A DNA stretch of 8,030 bases, from the NCBI GenBank assembly GCA_016839635.1, contig JAEOTV010000103.1:1-8030 (forward strand), given 5' to 3'. The notes under the pieces were generated by a model. That model was not told the origin of the DNA and ran no database searches. It saw only the letters and a program-made list of their open reading frames with translations. Below are positions 1 to 6,776 of this stretch, piece by piece. Made by a program: the position numbers and the translations under genes. Each line of letters begins with the position of its first letter. Within the stretch, counting starts at the first letter, position 1. Source of the DNA: Promethearchaeota archaeon. GTDB taxonomy: Archaea; Asgardarchaeota; Lokiarchaeia; Sigynarchaeales; SOKP01.

Positions 1-165
1 AATTCCTTGGATCAATTTTAGATTCCTCTTGAATAGTTTATTATATTTCAGTTATTGAAATATATATAATAATTTCTTAAGTAACTTATTATTATTAATT
101 TTATTTAATTTACGTGTGAAAATTCAAATATAATATTAATATCTATATTAAATGGCAAACATAAA

Positions 166-175
166 CTTATAAAAG
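166..175 (+). promoter_or_regulatory. TATA-like box, possible operon promoter
   Basis: CTTATAAAAG preceded by A-rich sequence resembles an archaeal BRE/TATA element (consensus near TTTATAWA). Transcription would start near 195 and give a leader of about 140 nt before the proposed start at 338. Other T/A-rich boxes lie closer to the gene, for example around 254-261, so this choice is uncertain. Confidence 0.3.
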
Positions 176-323
176 AATAATTAAAAAAAGAATTAATCAA
201 AATTGGATAATTAAGTTTTTTAATTAACATTATTTAATTATTTCTTAAGAATTATTTATTACAAGTATTTAATTTTAATGATTCAATTTAATAGAATATT
301 GATATTAGAATATCCAAAGTGTT

Positions 324-329
324 GGTGAT
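324..329 (+). promoter_or_regulatory. Shine-Dalgarno site that decides the start of the first surface protein
   Basis: GGTGAT is a perfect complement to part of the archaeal 16S 3' end (which pairs with AGGAGGTGAT). It ends 8 nt before an in-frame ATT codon at 338. It lies 71 nt upstream of the first standard start codon in this frame (TTG at 401), too far to serve that codon. It overlaps two in-frame stops (326-331), so translation cannot begin further upstream. Confidence 0.55.
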
Positions 330-337
330 AAGTTTCA

Positions 338-2002
338 ATTAAGAAAATCAATAACCAAAGAAATAACAAAACATATTTCTTTATATTAGTCTTATCTATT
401 TTGTTTTTGTCTATTATCATCTCTAATTTTAACACAAATTACTATTTAACACAAGAATCTGATTCACAAAATTTGCATACCTCAGCAGAAGTACCATATT
501 CTAGGCAATGGCTTGCTAATAGGTATTTTAGTGATGATACTGCATGGACAGCAAGCGAAGAAGGGGATGGGTCTGATGTTGATGCATTAATAAGCGACGG
601 TTCAGGAAATTATTTTATTTATGGTGATTCAGGTAGTCTAAGAATTGATGATCCTCTTAGCGATGCAGATTGGACAGCAAATATAAATCCAGACTTACCT
701 ATTCTACCAAATCATTATGAAGTTAATTCTTCAGGATGTCATGTTTCGCATTTATGGGATGAAAACATAAATCAAACTCGCAATCGACCAAGTGTGCGGT
801 GGCAAAGAACTATAAATATGCCTGTTGATATGAGAGATTACATAATAACTTCTGCTTCACTTAATGCTGATTTCAATGCAACAGTGACAGTTTCTCCATG
901 GAATAATGGGGGAATAGATAGAGAGGGTGATACTGGTTTAGATGCTTACTCTACAGGCGATTATACAGAATTTTATATTCTTCTTTCAGATGTAGCAGAG
1001 ACATTCCCCCCAATTAGAGTAGCATATAATCATACAGGTGATCTTGGGCGAGATAGTCCTGCTTTAGGCAGTTATCCTGATACTCCAATGGATGTAGTGC
1101 CTGAAGATGTCTTAAAAGATGTATTAACATCAGTTTTGGAAAATGATGGTTTTAACTTTATTATTACACTAGGAATTGATATTTATTGTGAAGACAATGA
1201 AATCGGGGTAGATATTGATAGATGGAATGAGTTAATAATTAGATCATTTAATCTTACTTTTTTATATGAAAAGAAAATTGACCAATTTACTTCAATTTCA
1301 TGGGAACAAGCGGGAGCCCAAATTACTGGAGAAAATACTCAAATAAGAACTGCTCTGCTAAACTTTGATTTCAAAATTAATACTACTTGGCCTTCTATCG
1401 CATCTCCAAACTCAGAAATTCGTGTGTTTATTAATGATAAACAACTAACAGAATCAATTAAATTAAGCAGAGCTGAGATTAATCTACAGCAGGCTTATCC
1501 TGGGAGAATCGATGTAACGTCATTTATATCAAAGGATATTGAAATCGAGCTTAAGATTCAAGTTTTTTTAGCAGATGAATTTGGTTTAGCTGAGGAAATA
1601 ACAATATCAATTGATAATGTCTTTTTTGCGATTACATATGTTGTATTCACAGATGACTTTTTCCGAGAACCACTATTTTTTAGGATATTACTAATTGTTG
1701 CTAGCGTTGCAGGTTTATGCATTGGAGGTTATCTCTTTGCTTATCAAAGGGTTTTAAAATATCCACGTCCTGTAAGAAAAGTAAGAAAATTTAAAAGAAC
1801 ATTAGCAAGAAAAAAAGAACCTACAGTACTTATTATAGATAGAGAAAAGGCTTTTAAGAAGGAGTATAGTAAAGAATTACATAATACGTCTTCATTTCTA
1901 AAAGGAAAACCAACAGAAGAAGCCAAAGCTATTAAACCACCAATTCCATCAAAACAACCAAATGAACCAAAAAAACTACCTGAAACTAATAAAGAGATAT
2001 AG
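338..2002 (+). CDS. Sequon-rich membrane-anchored surface protein, paralogue A
   Basis: Family not recognised. The frame is open from stop 329-331 and has no ATG, GTG or TTG before 401. I place the start at ATT 338, 8 nt after GGTGAT, giving 554 residues. This restores a basic N-terminus (K2, K3, R8, K11) before a hydrophobic segment at about 13-29, which TTG 401 would cut in half. Residues 30-445 form a polar, probably beta-rich ectodomain with six N-X-S/T sequons. It may be two tandem jelly-roll-like domains (about 140-317 and 318-440), each ending in a strand like FNLTF or VFFAITY; this is inference from pattern only. Cys134 and Cys284 are its only cysteines. A membrane helix at about 450-468 is followed by a basic tail that begins AYQRVLKYPRPVRKV and ends proline/lysine-rich. 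Expected topology is ectodomain outside and tail inside. The next gene is a paralogue 22 bp downstream, probably cotranscribed. Confidence 0.75.
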   Translation: MKKINNQRNNKTYFFILVLSILFLSIIISNFNTNYYLTQESDSQNLHTSAEVPYSRQWLANRYFSDDTAWTASEEGDGSDVDALISDGSGNYFIYGDSGSLRIDDPLSDADWTANINPDLPILPNHYEVNSSGCHVSHLWDENINQTRNRPSVRWQRTINMPVDMRDYIITSASLNADFNATVTVSPWNNGGIDREGDTGLDAYSTGDYTEFYILLSDVAETFPPIRVAYNHTGDLGRDSPALGSYPDTPMDVVPEDVLKDVLTSVLENDGFNFIITLGIDIYCEDNEIGVDIDRWNELIIRSFNLTFLYEKKIDQFTSISWEQAGAQITGENTQIRTALLNFDFKINTTWPSIASPNSEIRVFINDKQLTESIKLSRAEINLQQAYPGRIDVTSFISKDIEIELKIQVFLADEFGLAEEITISIDNVFFAITYVVFTDDFFREPLFFRILLIVASVAGLCIGGYLFAYQRVLKYPRPVRKVRKFKRTLARKKEPTVLIIDREKAFKKEYSKELHNTSSFLKGKPTEEAKAIKPPIPSKQPNEPKKLPETNKEI

Positions 2003-2010
2003 AAAATTAT

Positions 2011-2016
2011 GGAGGT
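2011..2016 (+). promoter_or_regulatory. Shine-Dalgarno site of paralogue B
   Basis: GGAGGT is a strong SD that ends 8 nt before ATG 2025, inside the 22-bp gap after the stop of the first surface-protein gene. It selects ATG 2025 over the in-frame ATG at 1962, which lies inside the preceding gene and has no SD. Confidence 0.8.
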
Positions 2017-2024
2017 TCAATAAT

Positions 2025-3812
2025 ATGTTGAGAAAAAAGAAAAAATTTGAAAAGATTCTTATAATAATGATTTTTTTTCTGATACCATTATTTTCTAGTA
2101 TTTTTATCTCAGAATTATTTACTTATAATACTAATTTTGATATACAAACTGAAAAACTTAAGAATTCAAGAGTGGAATACCATCTGAATAATTCTTGGAT
2201 TGATAATCCTACATTTGATGGTACTGGACAACCTTGGGAATCAAGAATAGAAGGAGATTCAAGAGACGTATATGGAAATATTTCTCAGGGTCAAGCAAAT
2301 TATAAAATAATTGGTGATGCTGGACAAATGCAGATTGATGATCCACTTAACAATATAGATTGGCATGATTTTAACAATCCAGAATTTCCAATATCTCCTG
2401 ATACTAATGGAAGTTCTTCAGCAGGCTTATATATTACTCACGAATGGAATGAAGGTGTTGATCAAACTCGAAATACACCTAGCATTCATTGGAGAAGAAC
2501 TATAACAATGCCAGTTAACATGTCAGATTATATTATTTCAGATGCTTCACTTGAGGTAATTTTTAATGCTACAGTTACTGCTGTTGGATCAAATCCTTTA
2601 CAACCACATATAGGAGGAATTGAACGTCCAGGTGATTATACAGAATCAAATCCTCCTTCTGTACCACAATTTGGTATAGGAGATTTCGCAACCTTTTATG
2701 TACTAGTTTCAGATATTGATAATAGTAACTCATTTTTACTTGCAATAAACCAAACAACAGATCTCGGTCAGGATTCTCCAGAAATATCAAATTATACAGA
2801 TACTCTTCTTGATACTATTCCAAAAAACATTCTAATTTCTTATTTAAACTCAATTTTGCAATATGATTATTTTAATTTTGTTATCACTTTAGGGATCGAT
2901 GTATATTGCGAGGATAATGAATATAATGTTGACATTGATACTTGGGACATGCTTATCATGCGATCTTTTAATTTAACCTTTTCTTATGAGAAAAAAATTG
3001 ATCAGCATACTTCATTTATATGGGAACAAGTAGGAGATGCAATAACAGGAACAAACGTTCAAGTAACAAATGCAAATGTAACATTTAAATATAAAATTGA
3101 TACACCTTGGCCAGTTGGATCCTCTCCAAATTCTGAAATTAGATTACTGTTCAATAATAATTCAATGACAGAAACAATTAAATTAAGTACAGCTAACAAT
3201 TCATTCCAAATAGCAAAAGAGGGTGGATTTGATGTTACTTCTCTTATTTTAAAAGATGTCAACATAACACTTTCAATCCAAGCTTATATGGCTGACGAGT
3301 TTGGTTTAGATCAAAACATTACTATATCGGTAGATGATGTTTATTTAACAATTTCATATATTGAGATTTTTCGAGAATTTTTTAATGAACCATGGGTATT
3401 TGCAGCACTATTAGTTTTTGCTAGTGTGGCTACTGCAGGTCTTGGGGGGTATTTTATTGCATATCAGAGAGTTCTAAAGTATCCTAGACCTGTTAGAAAA
3501 GTCATGAAATATAAAAGAACTTTGAGAAGAAGTCAAACCCCGGAAGTCGCTATTATGCCGCGAGATATAGCATTTAATATGGCATATACACATGAATTGG
3601 CTACTACTTCTAAATTACTAAAAATAAAACCAAGTGAGGGAAAAAAGTCAACCATCACAGGAAAAGAAGCTATTGAAAAACCATCTGATAAAATTATGGA
3701 AAAGCAAATAGACTCTGAAGAATTAATTACCAAATCATTAGAGAAAAAAGAAGAATTAGATGAGCTAGTTAAAGATTCTATACAGGATGGGTCAAAAGCG
3801 GATAAGTCCTAA
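2025..3812 (+). CDS. Sequon-rich membrane-anchored surface protein, paralogue B
   Basis: A 595-residue paralogue of the preceding gene, with no known family recognised. ATG 2025 is chosen for its GGAGGT. The N-terminus is very basic (R3 to K7, K10), followed by a hydrophobic segment at about 11-28 with no lipobox cysteine. The ectodomain (about 30-455) carries about 13 N-X-S/T sequons and one cysteine, Cys295, in a YCEDNE motif shared with paralogue A. Over the 45 residues from FNF(I/V)ITLGID to KKIDQ the two proteins share 36 identities. Shared landmarks include IDDPL, QTRN.PS..W.RTI, FNATVT, SPNSEIR and ADEFGL. The membrane helix is at about 457-479. The tail of about 116 residues begins with the same AYQRVLKYPRPVRKV motif and ends in a lysine/glutamate-rich, probably helical stretch that is absent from A. 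Paralogue B has extra loop sequence around residues 187-215. It is the last gene of the plus-strand operon. A paired role in surface recognition or adhesion is inference. Confidence 0.85.
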   Translation: MLRKKKKFEKILIIMIFFLIPLFSSIFISELFTYNTNFDIQTEKLKNSRVEYHLNNSWIDNPTFDGTGQPWESRIEGDSRDVYGNISQGQANYKIIGDAGQMQIDDPLNNIDWHDFNNPEFPISPDTNGSSSAGLYITHEWNEGVDQTRNTPSIHWRRTITMPVNMSDYIISDASLEVIFNATVTAVGSNPLQPHIGGIERPGDYTESNPPSVPQFGIGDFATFYVLVSDIDNSNSFLLAINQTTDLGQDSPEISNYTDTLLDTIPKNILISYLNSILQYDYFNFVITLGIDVYCEDNEYNVDIDTWDMLIMRSFNLTFSYEKKIDQHTSFIWEQVGDAITGTNVQVTNANVTFKYKIDTPWPVGSSPNSEIRLLFNNNSMTETIKLSTANNSFQIAKEGGFDVTSLILKDVNITLSIQAYMADEFGLDQNITISVDDVYLTISYIEIFREFFNEPWVFAALLVFASVATAGLGGYFIAYQRVLKYPRPVRKVMKYKRTLRRSQTPEVAIMPRDIAFNMAYTHELATTSKLLKIKPSEGKKSTITGKEAIEKPSDKIMEKQIDSEELITKSLEKKEELDELVKDSIQDGSKADKS

Positions 3813-3813
3813 A

Positions 3814-3834
3814 TTTTTTTAATCTAATTTTTTT
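3814..3834 (+). terminator. Double T7 terminator of surface-protein operon
   Basis: Two runs of seven T (3814-3820 and 3828-3834), separated by AATCTAA, start just after the stop codon at 3810-3812. T-runs without a hairpin are typical archaeal terminators. The tracts also span the last codons of the convergent acetyltransferase gene. Confidence 0.6.
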
Positions 3835-4373
3835 AAACAAGCCATTACTACAGCATCCTGATAACTCCCTTGAAAATTTAAATATTCCTTTAATATGCCC
3901 TCTTCAGTGAATCCACATCTTTCAAACATATTTATTGACCTTCTATTTTCTTTCGCTATATAAGCTTCAAGTCTATTTATTTTGAGATGATGAAATGCTA
4001 TATTTTTAAGTAAATTTAGAGATTTTTCTGCTAATCCTTTCCTCCAAAATGAAGGAATTAACCATATACCTATCTGAGCTCGATGATGTTTCCAATTAAC
4101 ATTCCAAAGACTTATCGACCCAATTTTTAATATATCAACGTCATGAATTTCGATGATATAATTAAATTGAAGTTTATTATCCCAATATCTTAAATAACCT
4201 CTAACTAGTCTCTTTGAATGTTCTAATGTCTTTAATGGTCCAAGTGACAAAAAAGTTATCAAATCTTTGTCATTAAGGCTTTGAAATACAAACTCTATAT
4301 CATCTTTCGAAATTTTCCTAAGGAAGAGATTGCCATCATTAATTTCTTCAATAATTTCTGAGTAGTCAACCAT
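3819..4373 (-). CDS. GNAT N-acetyltransferase, RimJ/RimL type
   Basis: A 184-residue protein, the normal size for this family. It probably transfers acetyl from acetyl-CoA to an N-terminal or other amine of a protein or small molecule in the cytoplasm; the substrate cannot be read from sequence. The N-terminal NLFLRKISKDDIEFVF pattern matches the first strand and helix of GNAT folds. Motif A is at about 101-121, IGIWLIP followed by WRKGLAEKS, with the W..G.A form of the acetyl-CoA pyrophosphate loop usual in RimJ/RimL proteins. Motif B, with N..S..MFE.CGF, lies at about 142-155 and leads into EG.LKEY. The start is ATG 4373. No SD is visible, but a TATA-like box 42-51 bases upstream predicts a leader of about 20 nt. 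The gene is convergent with paralogue B, with only 6 bp between stop codons, and no T-run follows its own stop before it enters that gene. Confidence 0.88.
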   Translation of the reverse strand: MVDYSEIIEEINDGNLFLRKISKDDIEFVFQSLNDKDLITFLSLGPLKTLEHSKRLVRGYLRYWDNKLQFNYIIEIHDVDILKIGSISLWNVNWKHHRAQIGIWLIPSFWRKGLAEKSLNLLKNIAFHHLKINRLEAYIAKENRRSINMFERCGFTEEGILKEYLNFQGSYQDAVVMACLKKLD

Positions 4374-4414
4374 ATTATAAAATTCAAGCGTATTATCTCA
4401 TATAATAAAAAATT

Positions 4415-4424
4415 TATTTATAAA
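4415..4424 (-). promoter_or_regulatory. TATA-like box of acetyltransferase gene
   Basis: On the minus strand this reads TTTATAAATA, preceded by purine-rich GAAATA that could act as a BRE. Its centre is about 46 bp upstream of ATG 4373, so transcription should start near 4393 and leave a leader of about 20 nt. Confidence 0.5.
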
Positions 4425-4430
4425 TATTTC

Positions 4431-4441
4431 AAAAAAAAAAA
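4431..4441 (-). terminator. T11 terminator of enoyl-CoA hydratase gene
   Basis: Eleven consecutive T on the minus strand, about 40 nt after the hydratase stop codon. No stable hairpin is seen. It also sits directly upstream of the acetyltransferase TATA box and so separates the two transcription units. Confidence 0.55.
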
Positions 4442-4480
4442 GATTAAAAAATAATATGAAAAAATGGAATTTAATATTAT

Positions 4481-5311
4481 TTATATTCCACCAGTGAAGT
4501 TCGGGTCTCTTTTTTTTAGAAAAGCTTGGATACCTTCATTAACATCTGCAGACCCAGCATTAACTCCAAAACCTAACATTTCAAATTGATTTCCAATTTC
4601 TATAGGTACTTGGGTTCCGAATTTTACTGCTTTCTTTATACATAATAGACTAGTTGTAGGTCCATGTCCTAACCATGAAGCTTTTTCATGAATAAGCTTT
4701 TCAAATTCTTCTCCATCATCACAAAGATAACTTACATGTCCCCATTCAAGCATTTTCTCTGCTGGTACACGTTCTCCGAAATAAATCATATTCAATGCTC
4801 GATTTATCCCTATACGTCTTGCCATTCTTTGAGTCCCTCCATTTCCAGGAAAAATTCCTCTACCTATTTCAGGAAATCCAAAAAATGATCTTTTGGTAGC
4901 AATTAAGATATCACAGACAAGAGTTAATTCACATCCCCCTCCAAAAGCATACCCATCTACTGCTCCAATTACTGGTTTCGGGAATTGTTCAATTAACGAG
5001 TAATATCTATGCTTTTGCTGCATAGCTACAGTCCAATGAACAGGAACATTAAATTTTAATCCTTTTCCCATTGGAGAAGATAAATCCGCACCAGCAGAAA
5101 ACGCGGGTTTTTTTGTAACATTTTTAGTTCCACGTAGGACTATACATCGAACGCTACTATCAGTTTCGAATTGTTCCATTGCTTCATAAATTTCTCTTAA
5201 TGTTTGCGTCGTAAGTGCATTTAATTTATTTGGTCTGTTAATTGATACCACAGCATAATTACCTTCTTCATTTTTCTCTACTAAAACATGTTCAAAATTC
5301 TTTTCTGACAT
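4481..5311 (-). CDS. Enoyl-CoA hydratase/isomerase (crotonase family)
   Basis: A 276-residue crotonase-fold protein of usual length. It probably hydrates trans-2-enoyl-CoA to 3-hydroxyacyl-CoA in the cytoplasm (beta-oxidation or a related CoA pathway). The oxyanion-hole motifs are FSAGADL at 71-77 and GYAFGGG at 120-126. Both catalytic glutamates of the classical hydratases are present: Glu128 in GGGCEL and Glu148 in FPEIGRG. They are exactly 20 residues apart, as are Glu144 and Glu164 of the rat mitochondrial enzyme. PGNGGTQR (155-162) and the C-terminal EGIQAFLKKRDPNF also fit the family. Having both glutamates favours hydratase over isomerase, but chain length and substrate cannot be told. 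The start is ATG 5311 with AGAGGT 7 nt upstream and a TATA-like box further up, so the gene probably has its own promoter. The dehydrogenase for the next reaction is encoded upstream on the same strand. Confidence 0.9.
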   Translation of the reverse strand: MSEKNFEHVLVEKNEEGNYAVVSINRPNKLNALTTQTLREIYEAMEQFETDSSVRCIVLRGTKNVTKKPAFSAGADLSSPMGKGLKFNVPVHWTVAMQQKHRYYSLIEQFPKPVIGAVDGYAFGGGCELTLVCDILIATKRSFFGFPEIGRGIFPGNGGTQRMARRIGINRALNMIYFGERVPAEKMLEWGHVSYLCDDGEEFEKLIHEKASWLGHGPTTSLLCIKKAVKFGTQVPIEIGNQFEMLGFGVNAGSADVNEGIQAFLKKRDPNFTGGI

Positions 5312-5318
5312 TTCATTA

Positions 5319-5324
5319 ACCTCT
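5319..5324 (-). promoter_or_regulatory. Shine-Dalgarno site of enoyl-CoA hydratase
   Basis: AGAGGT on the minus strand ends 7 nt before ATG 5311. A second ATG between them (5316) is out of frame, so the SD and spacing support 5311. Confidence 0.7.
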
Positions 5325-5348
5325 TTTATATCGTTTTAACAATCTTCA

Positions 5349-5356
5349 ATTTATAG
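5349..5356 (-). promoter_or_regulatory. TATA-like box of enoyl-CoA hydratase gene
   Basis: CTATAAAT on the minus strand. Its centre predicts transcription starting near 5326, just ahead of the SD, which gives a short SD-containing leader. The spacing fits, although the surrounding AT-richness makes TATA matches cheap. Confidence 0.45.
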
Positions 5357-5447
5357 ATTTAAAGATATTTAGTATTATTTTTATTAAAATTAAAAATTTT
5401 CAAATTATATAATTCCCATATTCAAAGTATAAAAAAGAAAGTCAATT

Positions 5448-5455
5448 AAAAAAAA
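5448..5455 (-). terminator. T8 terminator of 3-hydroxyacyl-CoA dehydrogenase gene
   Basis: Eight T on the minus strand about 25 nt after the dehydrogenase stop, followed by a T6 tract at 5431-5436. No GC hairpin precedes it. It suggests that the dehydrogenase and hydratase messages end and start separately, although read-through is possible. Confidence 0.45.
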
Positions 5456-5478
5456 TAAGAAGAAAATTAATTTGTTAT

Positions 5479-6669
5479 TTATTTTCGCATTTCAAGGAAT
5501 TTTCCTGTTTTCATAAATTCACAAGGTCTTAAATAGTCCTTGCCTGTCTTATCAGCTAATTCATCTAACATTTCAGTCCATTTTTGATACTGTTTTTTTC
5601 CCATGCCAAATGGTCCAGGTACATTCATTCCTGCCATATTTGCGTCATCAATAATTTTATATCCAGTAGCAACCCCTTCTTCTAATAATCGACACCCTTC
5701 ATTTAAAAGTATAGCCATTTGCATCTCTGCTGAAAATAAATTTGCCGTTGTTGATTTATCAATAGTAGGTCTCCCTTTGGGTGTAAGATTTTCTTTCCAA
5801 TTATAGAAACCTTGTCCTGTCTTTCTACCAAGCTTATTCTCTTCAACTAATTTTGTAATTACTTTACCTGGTTTGAAATCAGAGGAAAGTTTTTCAGCAT
5901 AATAATTATCTATATGATACAATGTATCAATTCCAACGTAATCTGTTAATTCAACGGGACCCATTGGTGCTACTTTGGCAACATCAGCATCAATTTGTTC
6001 CCATGGTATTCCTTTTTCAGCTGCTTGATCAAATATCCAATGTAAATAAATATGGACTGGTGCATTTAATCTATTTACGATAAATCCAGGTCTGTCCTTT
6101 AATACAGGAGCGATATATCTTTTACCTCTGAGGACTGGAAGACTTTTAGCAACATCCATCGCTTTATTAAATGTTTCATCTGAAGTGTCATCACCCTTAA
6201 TAACCTCAATGCAAGCCATTAATGGAACTGGATTAAAGAAATGTATGCCGCAAACTCTATCAGGAGCGCCACAATCTTTACCTATCTCAGTAATACTCAT
6301 TGTAGAAGTATTTGAAGCGAAAATGATATGTGAAGGACCATTATCCATTGTGGTTTTACTGACCTGTTTTTTAACTTCCATTTTTTCAATAACTGCTTCA
6401 ATTACCATATCAGCTTCTTTCACAGCCGATGCTAAATCAGTTGATTTTTTACATCTTCCCATTATATCAGCAGTAGTAATTCCTTCTCCTAATTTGCCTT
6501 TCTCTTCAGATTTCTTAACACCTACTTCTATACCTGAATAGGCTTTATTAACTAAATCATCATTAATATCAACTAATGTGACATTGTAACCTGCCATTAG
6601 AGCAACTTGAGCAATACCCTGCCCCATAAGGCCTACGCCTAATGTTATTATATTTTTTATATCAGTCAT
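5479..6669 (-). CDS. NAD-dependent 3-hydroxyacyl-CoA dehydrogenase, two C-terminal domains
   Basis: A 396-residue enzyme expected to oxidise 3-hydroxyacyl-CoA to 3-ketoacyl-CoA with NAD+. The Rossmann motif GVGLMG is at 11-16, and acidic Asp34 after the second strand favours NAD+ over NADP+. The catalytic set matches the mammalian enzyme: Ser122 in SNTS, His143 in HFFNP (21 residues on), Glu155 twelve residues later, and Asn199 in PGFIVNR. The first 3HCDH C-terminal domain spans about 194-292 (GRKTGQGFYNW at its end). A second, divergent copy at about 308-396 makes it longer than the common form of about 290 residues, as in FadB-like proteins, but no hydratase domain is fused. The start is ATG 6669. 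AGAGGT at 6682-6687 leaves a rather long 12-nt gap. A TTAAATTT-like box near 6721-6730 could be the promoter. The hydratase for the preceding reaction is the next gene downstream, 167 bp away. Confidence 0.93.
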   Translation of the reverse strand: MTDIKNIITLGVGLMGQGIAQVALMAGYNVTLVDINDDLVNKAYSGIEVGVKKSEEKGKLGEGITTADIMGRCKKSTDLASAVKEADMVIEAVIEKMEVKKQVSKTTMDNGPSHIIFASNTSTMSITEIGKDCGAPDRVCGIHFFNPVPLMACIEVIKGDDTSDETFNKAMDVAKSLPVLRGKRYIAPVLKDRPGFIVNRLNAPVHIYLHWIFDQAAEKGIPWEQIDADVAKVAPMGPVELTDYVGIDTLYHIDNYYAEKLSSDFKPGKVITKLVEENKLGRKTGQGFYNWKENLTPKGRPTIDKSTTANLFSAEMQMAILLNEGCRLLEEGVATGYKIIDDANMAGMNVPGPFGMGKKQYQKWTEMLDELADKTGKDYLRPCEFMKTGKFLEMRK

Positions 6670-6681
6670 TTTTTCATTTCA

Positions 6682-6687
6682 ACCTCT
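6682..6687 (-). promoter_or_regulatory. Shine-Dalgarno site of 3-hydroxyacyl-CoA dehydrogenase
   Basis: AGAGGT on the minus strand ends 12 nt before ATG 6669. The nearer ATG at 6677 is out of frame and stops after three codons, so 6669 stays the best start, which also gives a standard N-terminus leading into the Rossmann motif. Confidence 0.55.
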
Positions 6688-6776
6688 TAAAATTAACTTT
6701 AAAATAGAATTTAGTAATGTTAAATTTAAGATCAATTATAATTTTTATTCCAAAATTATTGAGAAGATCAAATGTT

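Larger units (their letters stand above)
1..337. other. AT-rich non-coding region upstream of surface-protein operon
   Basis: No convincing gene is seen here on either strand; the reading frames are short and broken. The DNA is almost entirely A and T and contains many TTAATTAA-like runs. A TATA-like box (166-175) and an SD site (324-329) are listed separately. The 9-mer TTTCTTAAG occurs twice, at 73-81 and 241-249, each followed by a TTATTA-rich stretch. A 16-codon frame from ATG 278 ends in tandem stops TGA-TAA at 326-331, overlaps the SD and looks like chance. At the far left a minus-strand gene could begin near position 20 (TTG after an AGAGG-like stretch) and run out of the window, but too little is visible to call it. 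Confidence 0.6.

Noticed and set aside
182..226. Stem-loop or riboswitch in the operon leader
   Set aside because: Only imperfect pairing between A-rich and T-rich stretches is found, which is expected in such AT-rich DNA. No known riboswitch core is seen.
278..328. 16-codon upstream frame as a regulatory leader peptide
   Set aside because: It is in frame with the main gene but ends in tandem stops, has no SD and shows no informative codons. It is easily explained by chance.
401..403. TTG as the start of paralogue A
   Set aside because: It falls in the middle of the hydrophobic N-terminal segment, has no SD nearby and drops the basic residues that precede that segment. ATT 338 with GGTGAT fits better.
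1962..2024. ATG 1962 as the start of paralogue B
   Set aside because: It lies inside the preceding gene without an SD. ATG 2025 has GGAGGT 8 nt upstream and gives a normal basic N-terminus.
6185..6541. 118-codon plus-strand frame opposite the dehydrogenase
   Set aside because: It mirrors a well-supported gene, has no SD or recognisable protein pattern, and the minus strand has all catalytic residues.
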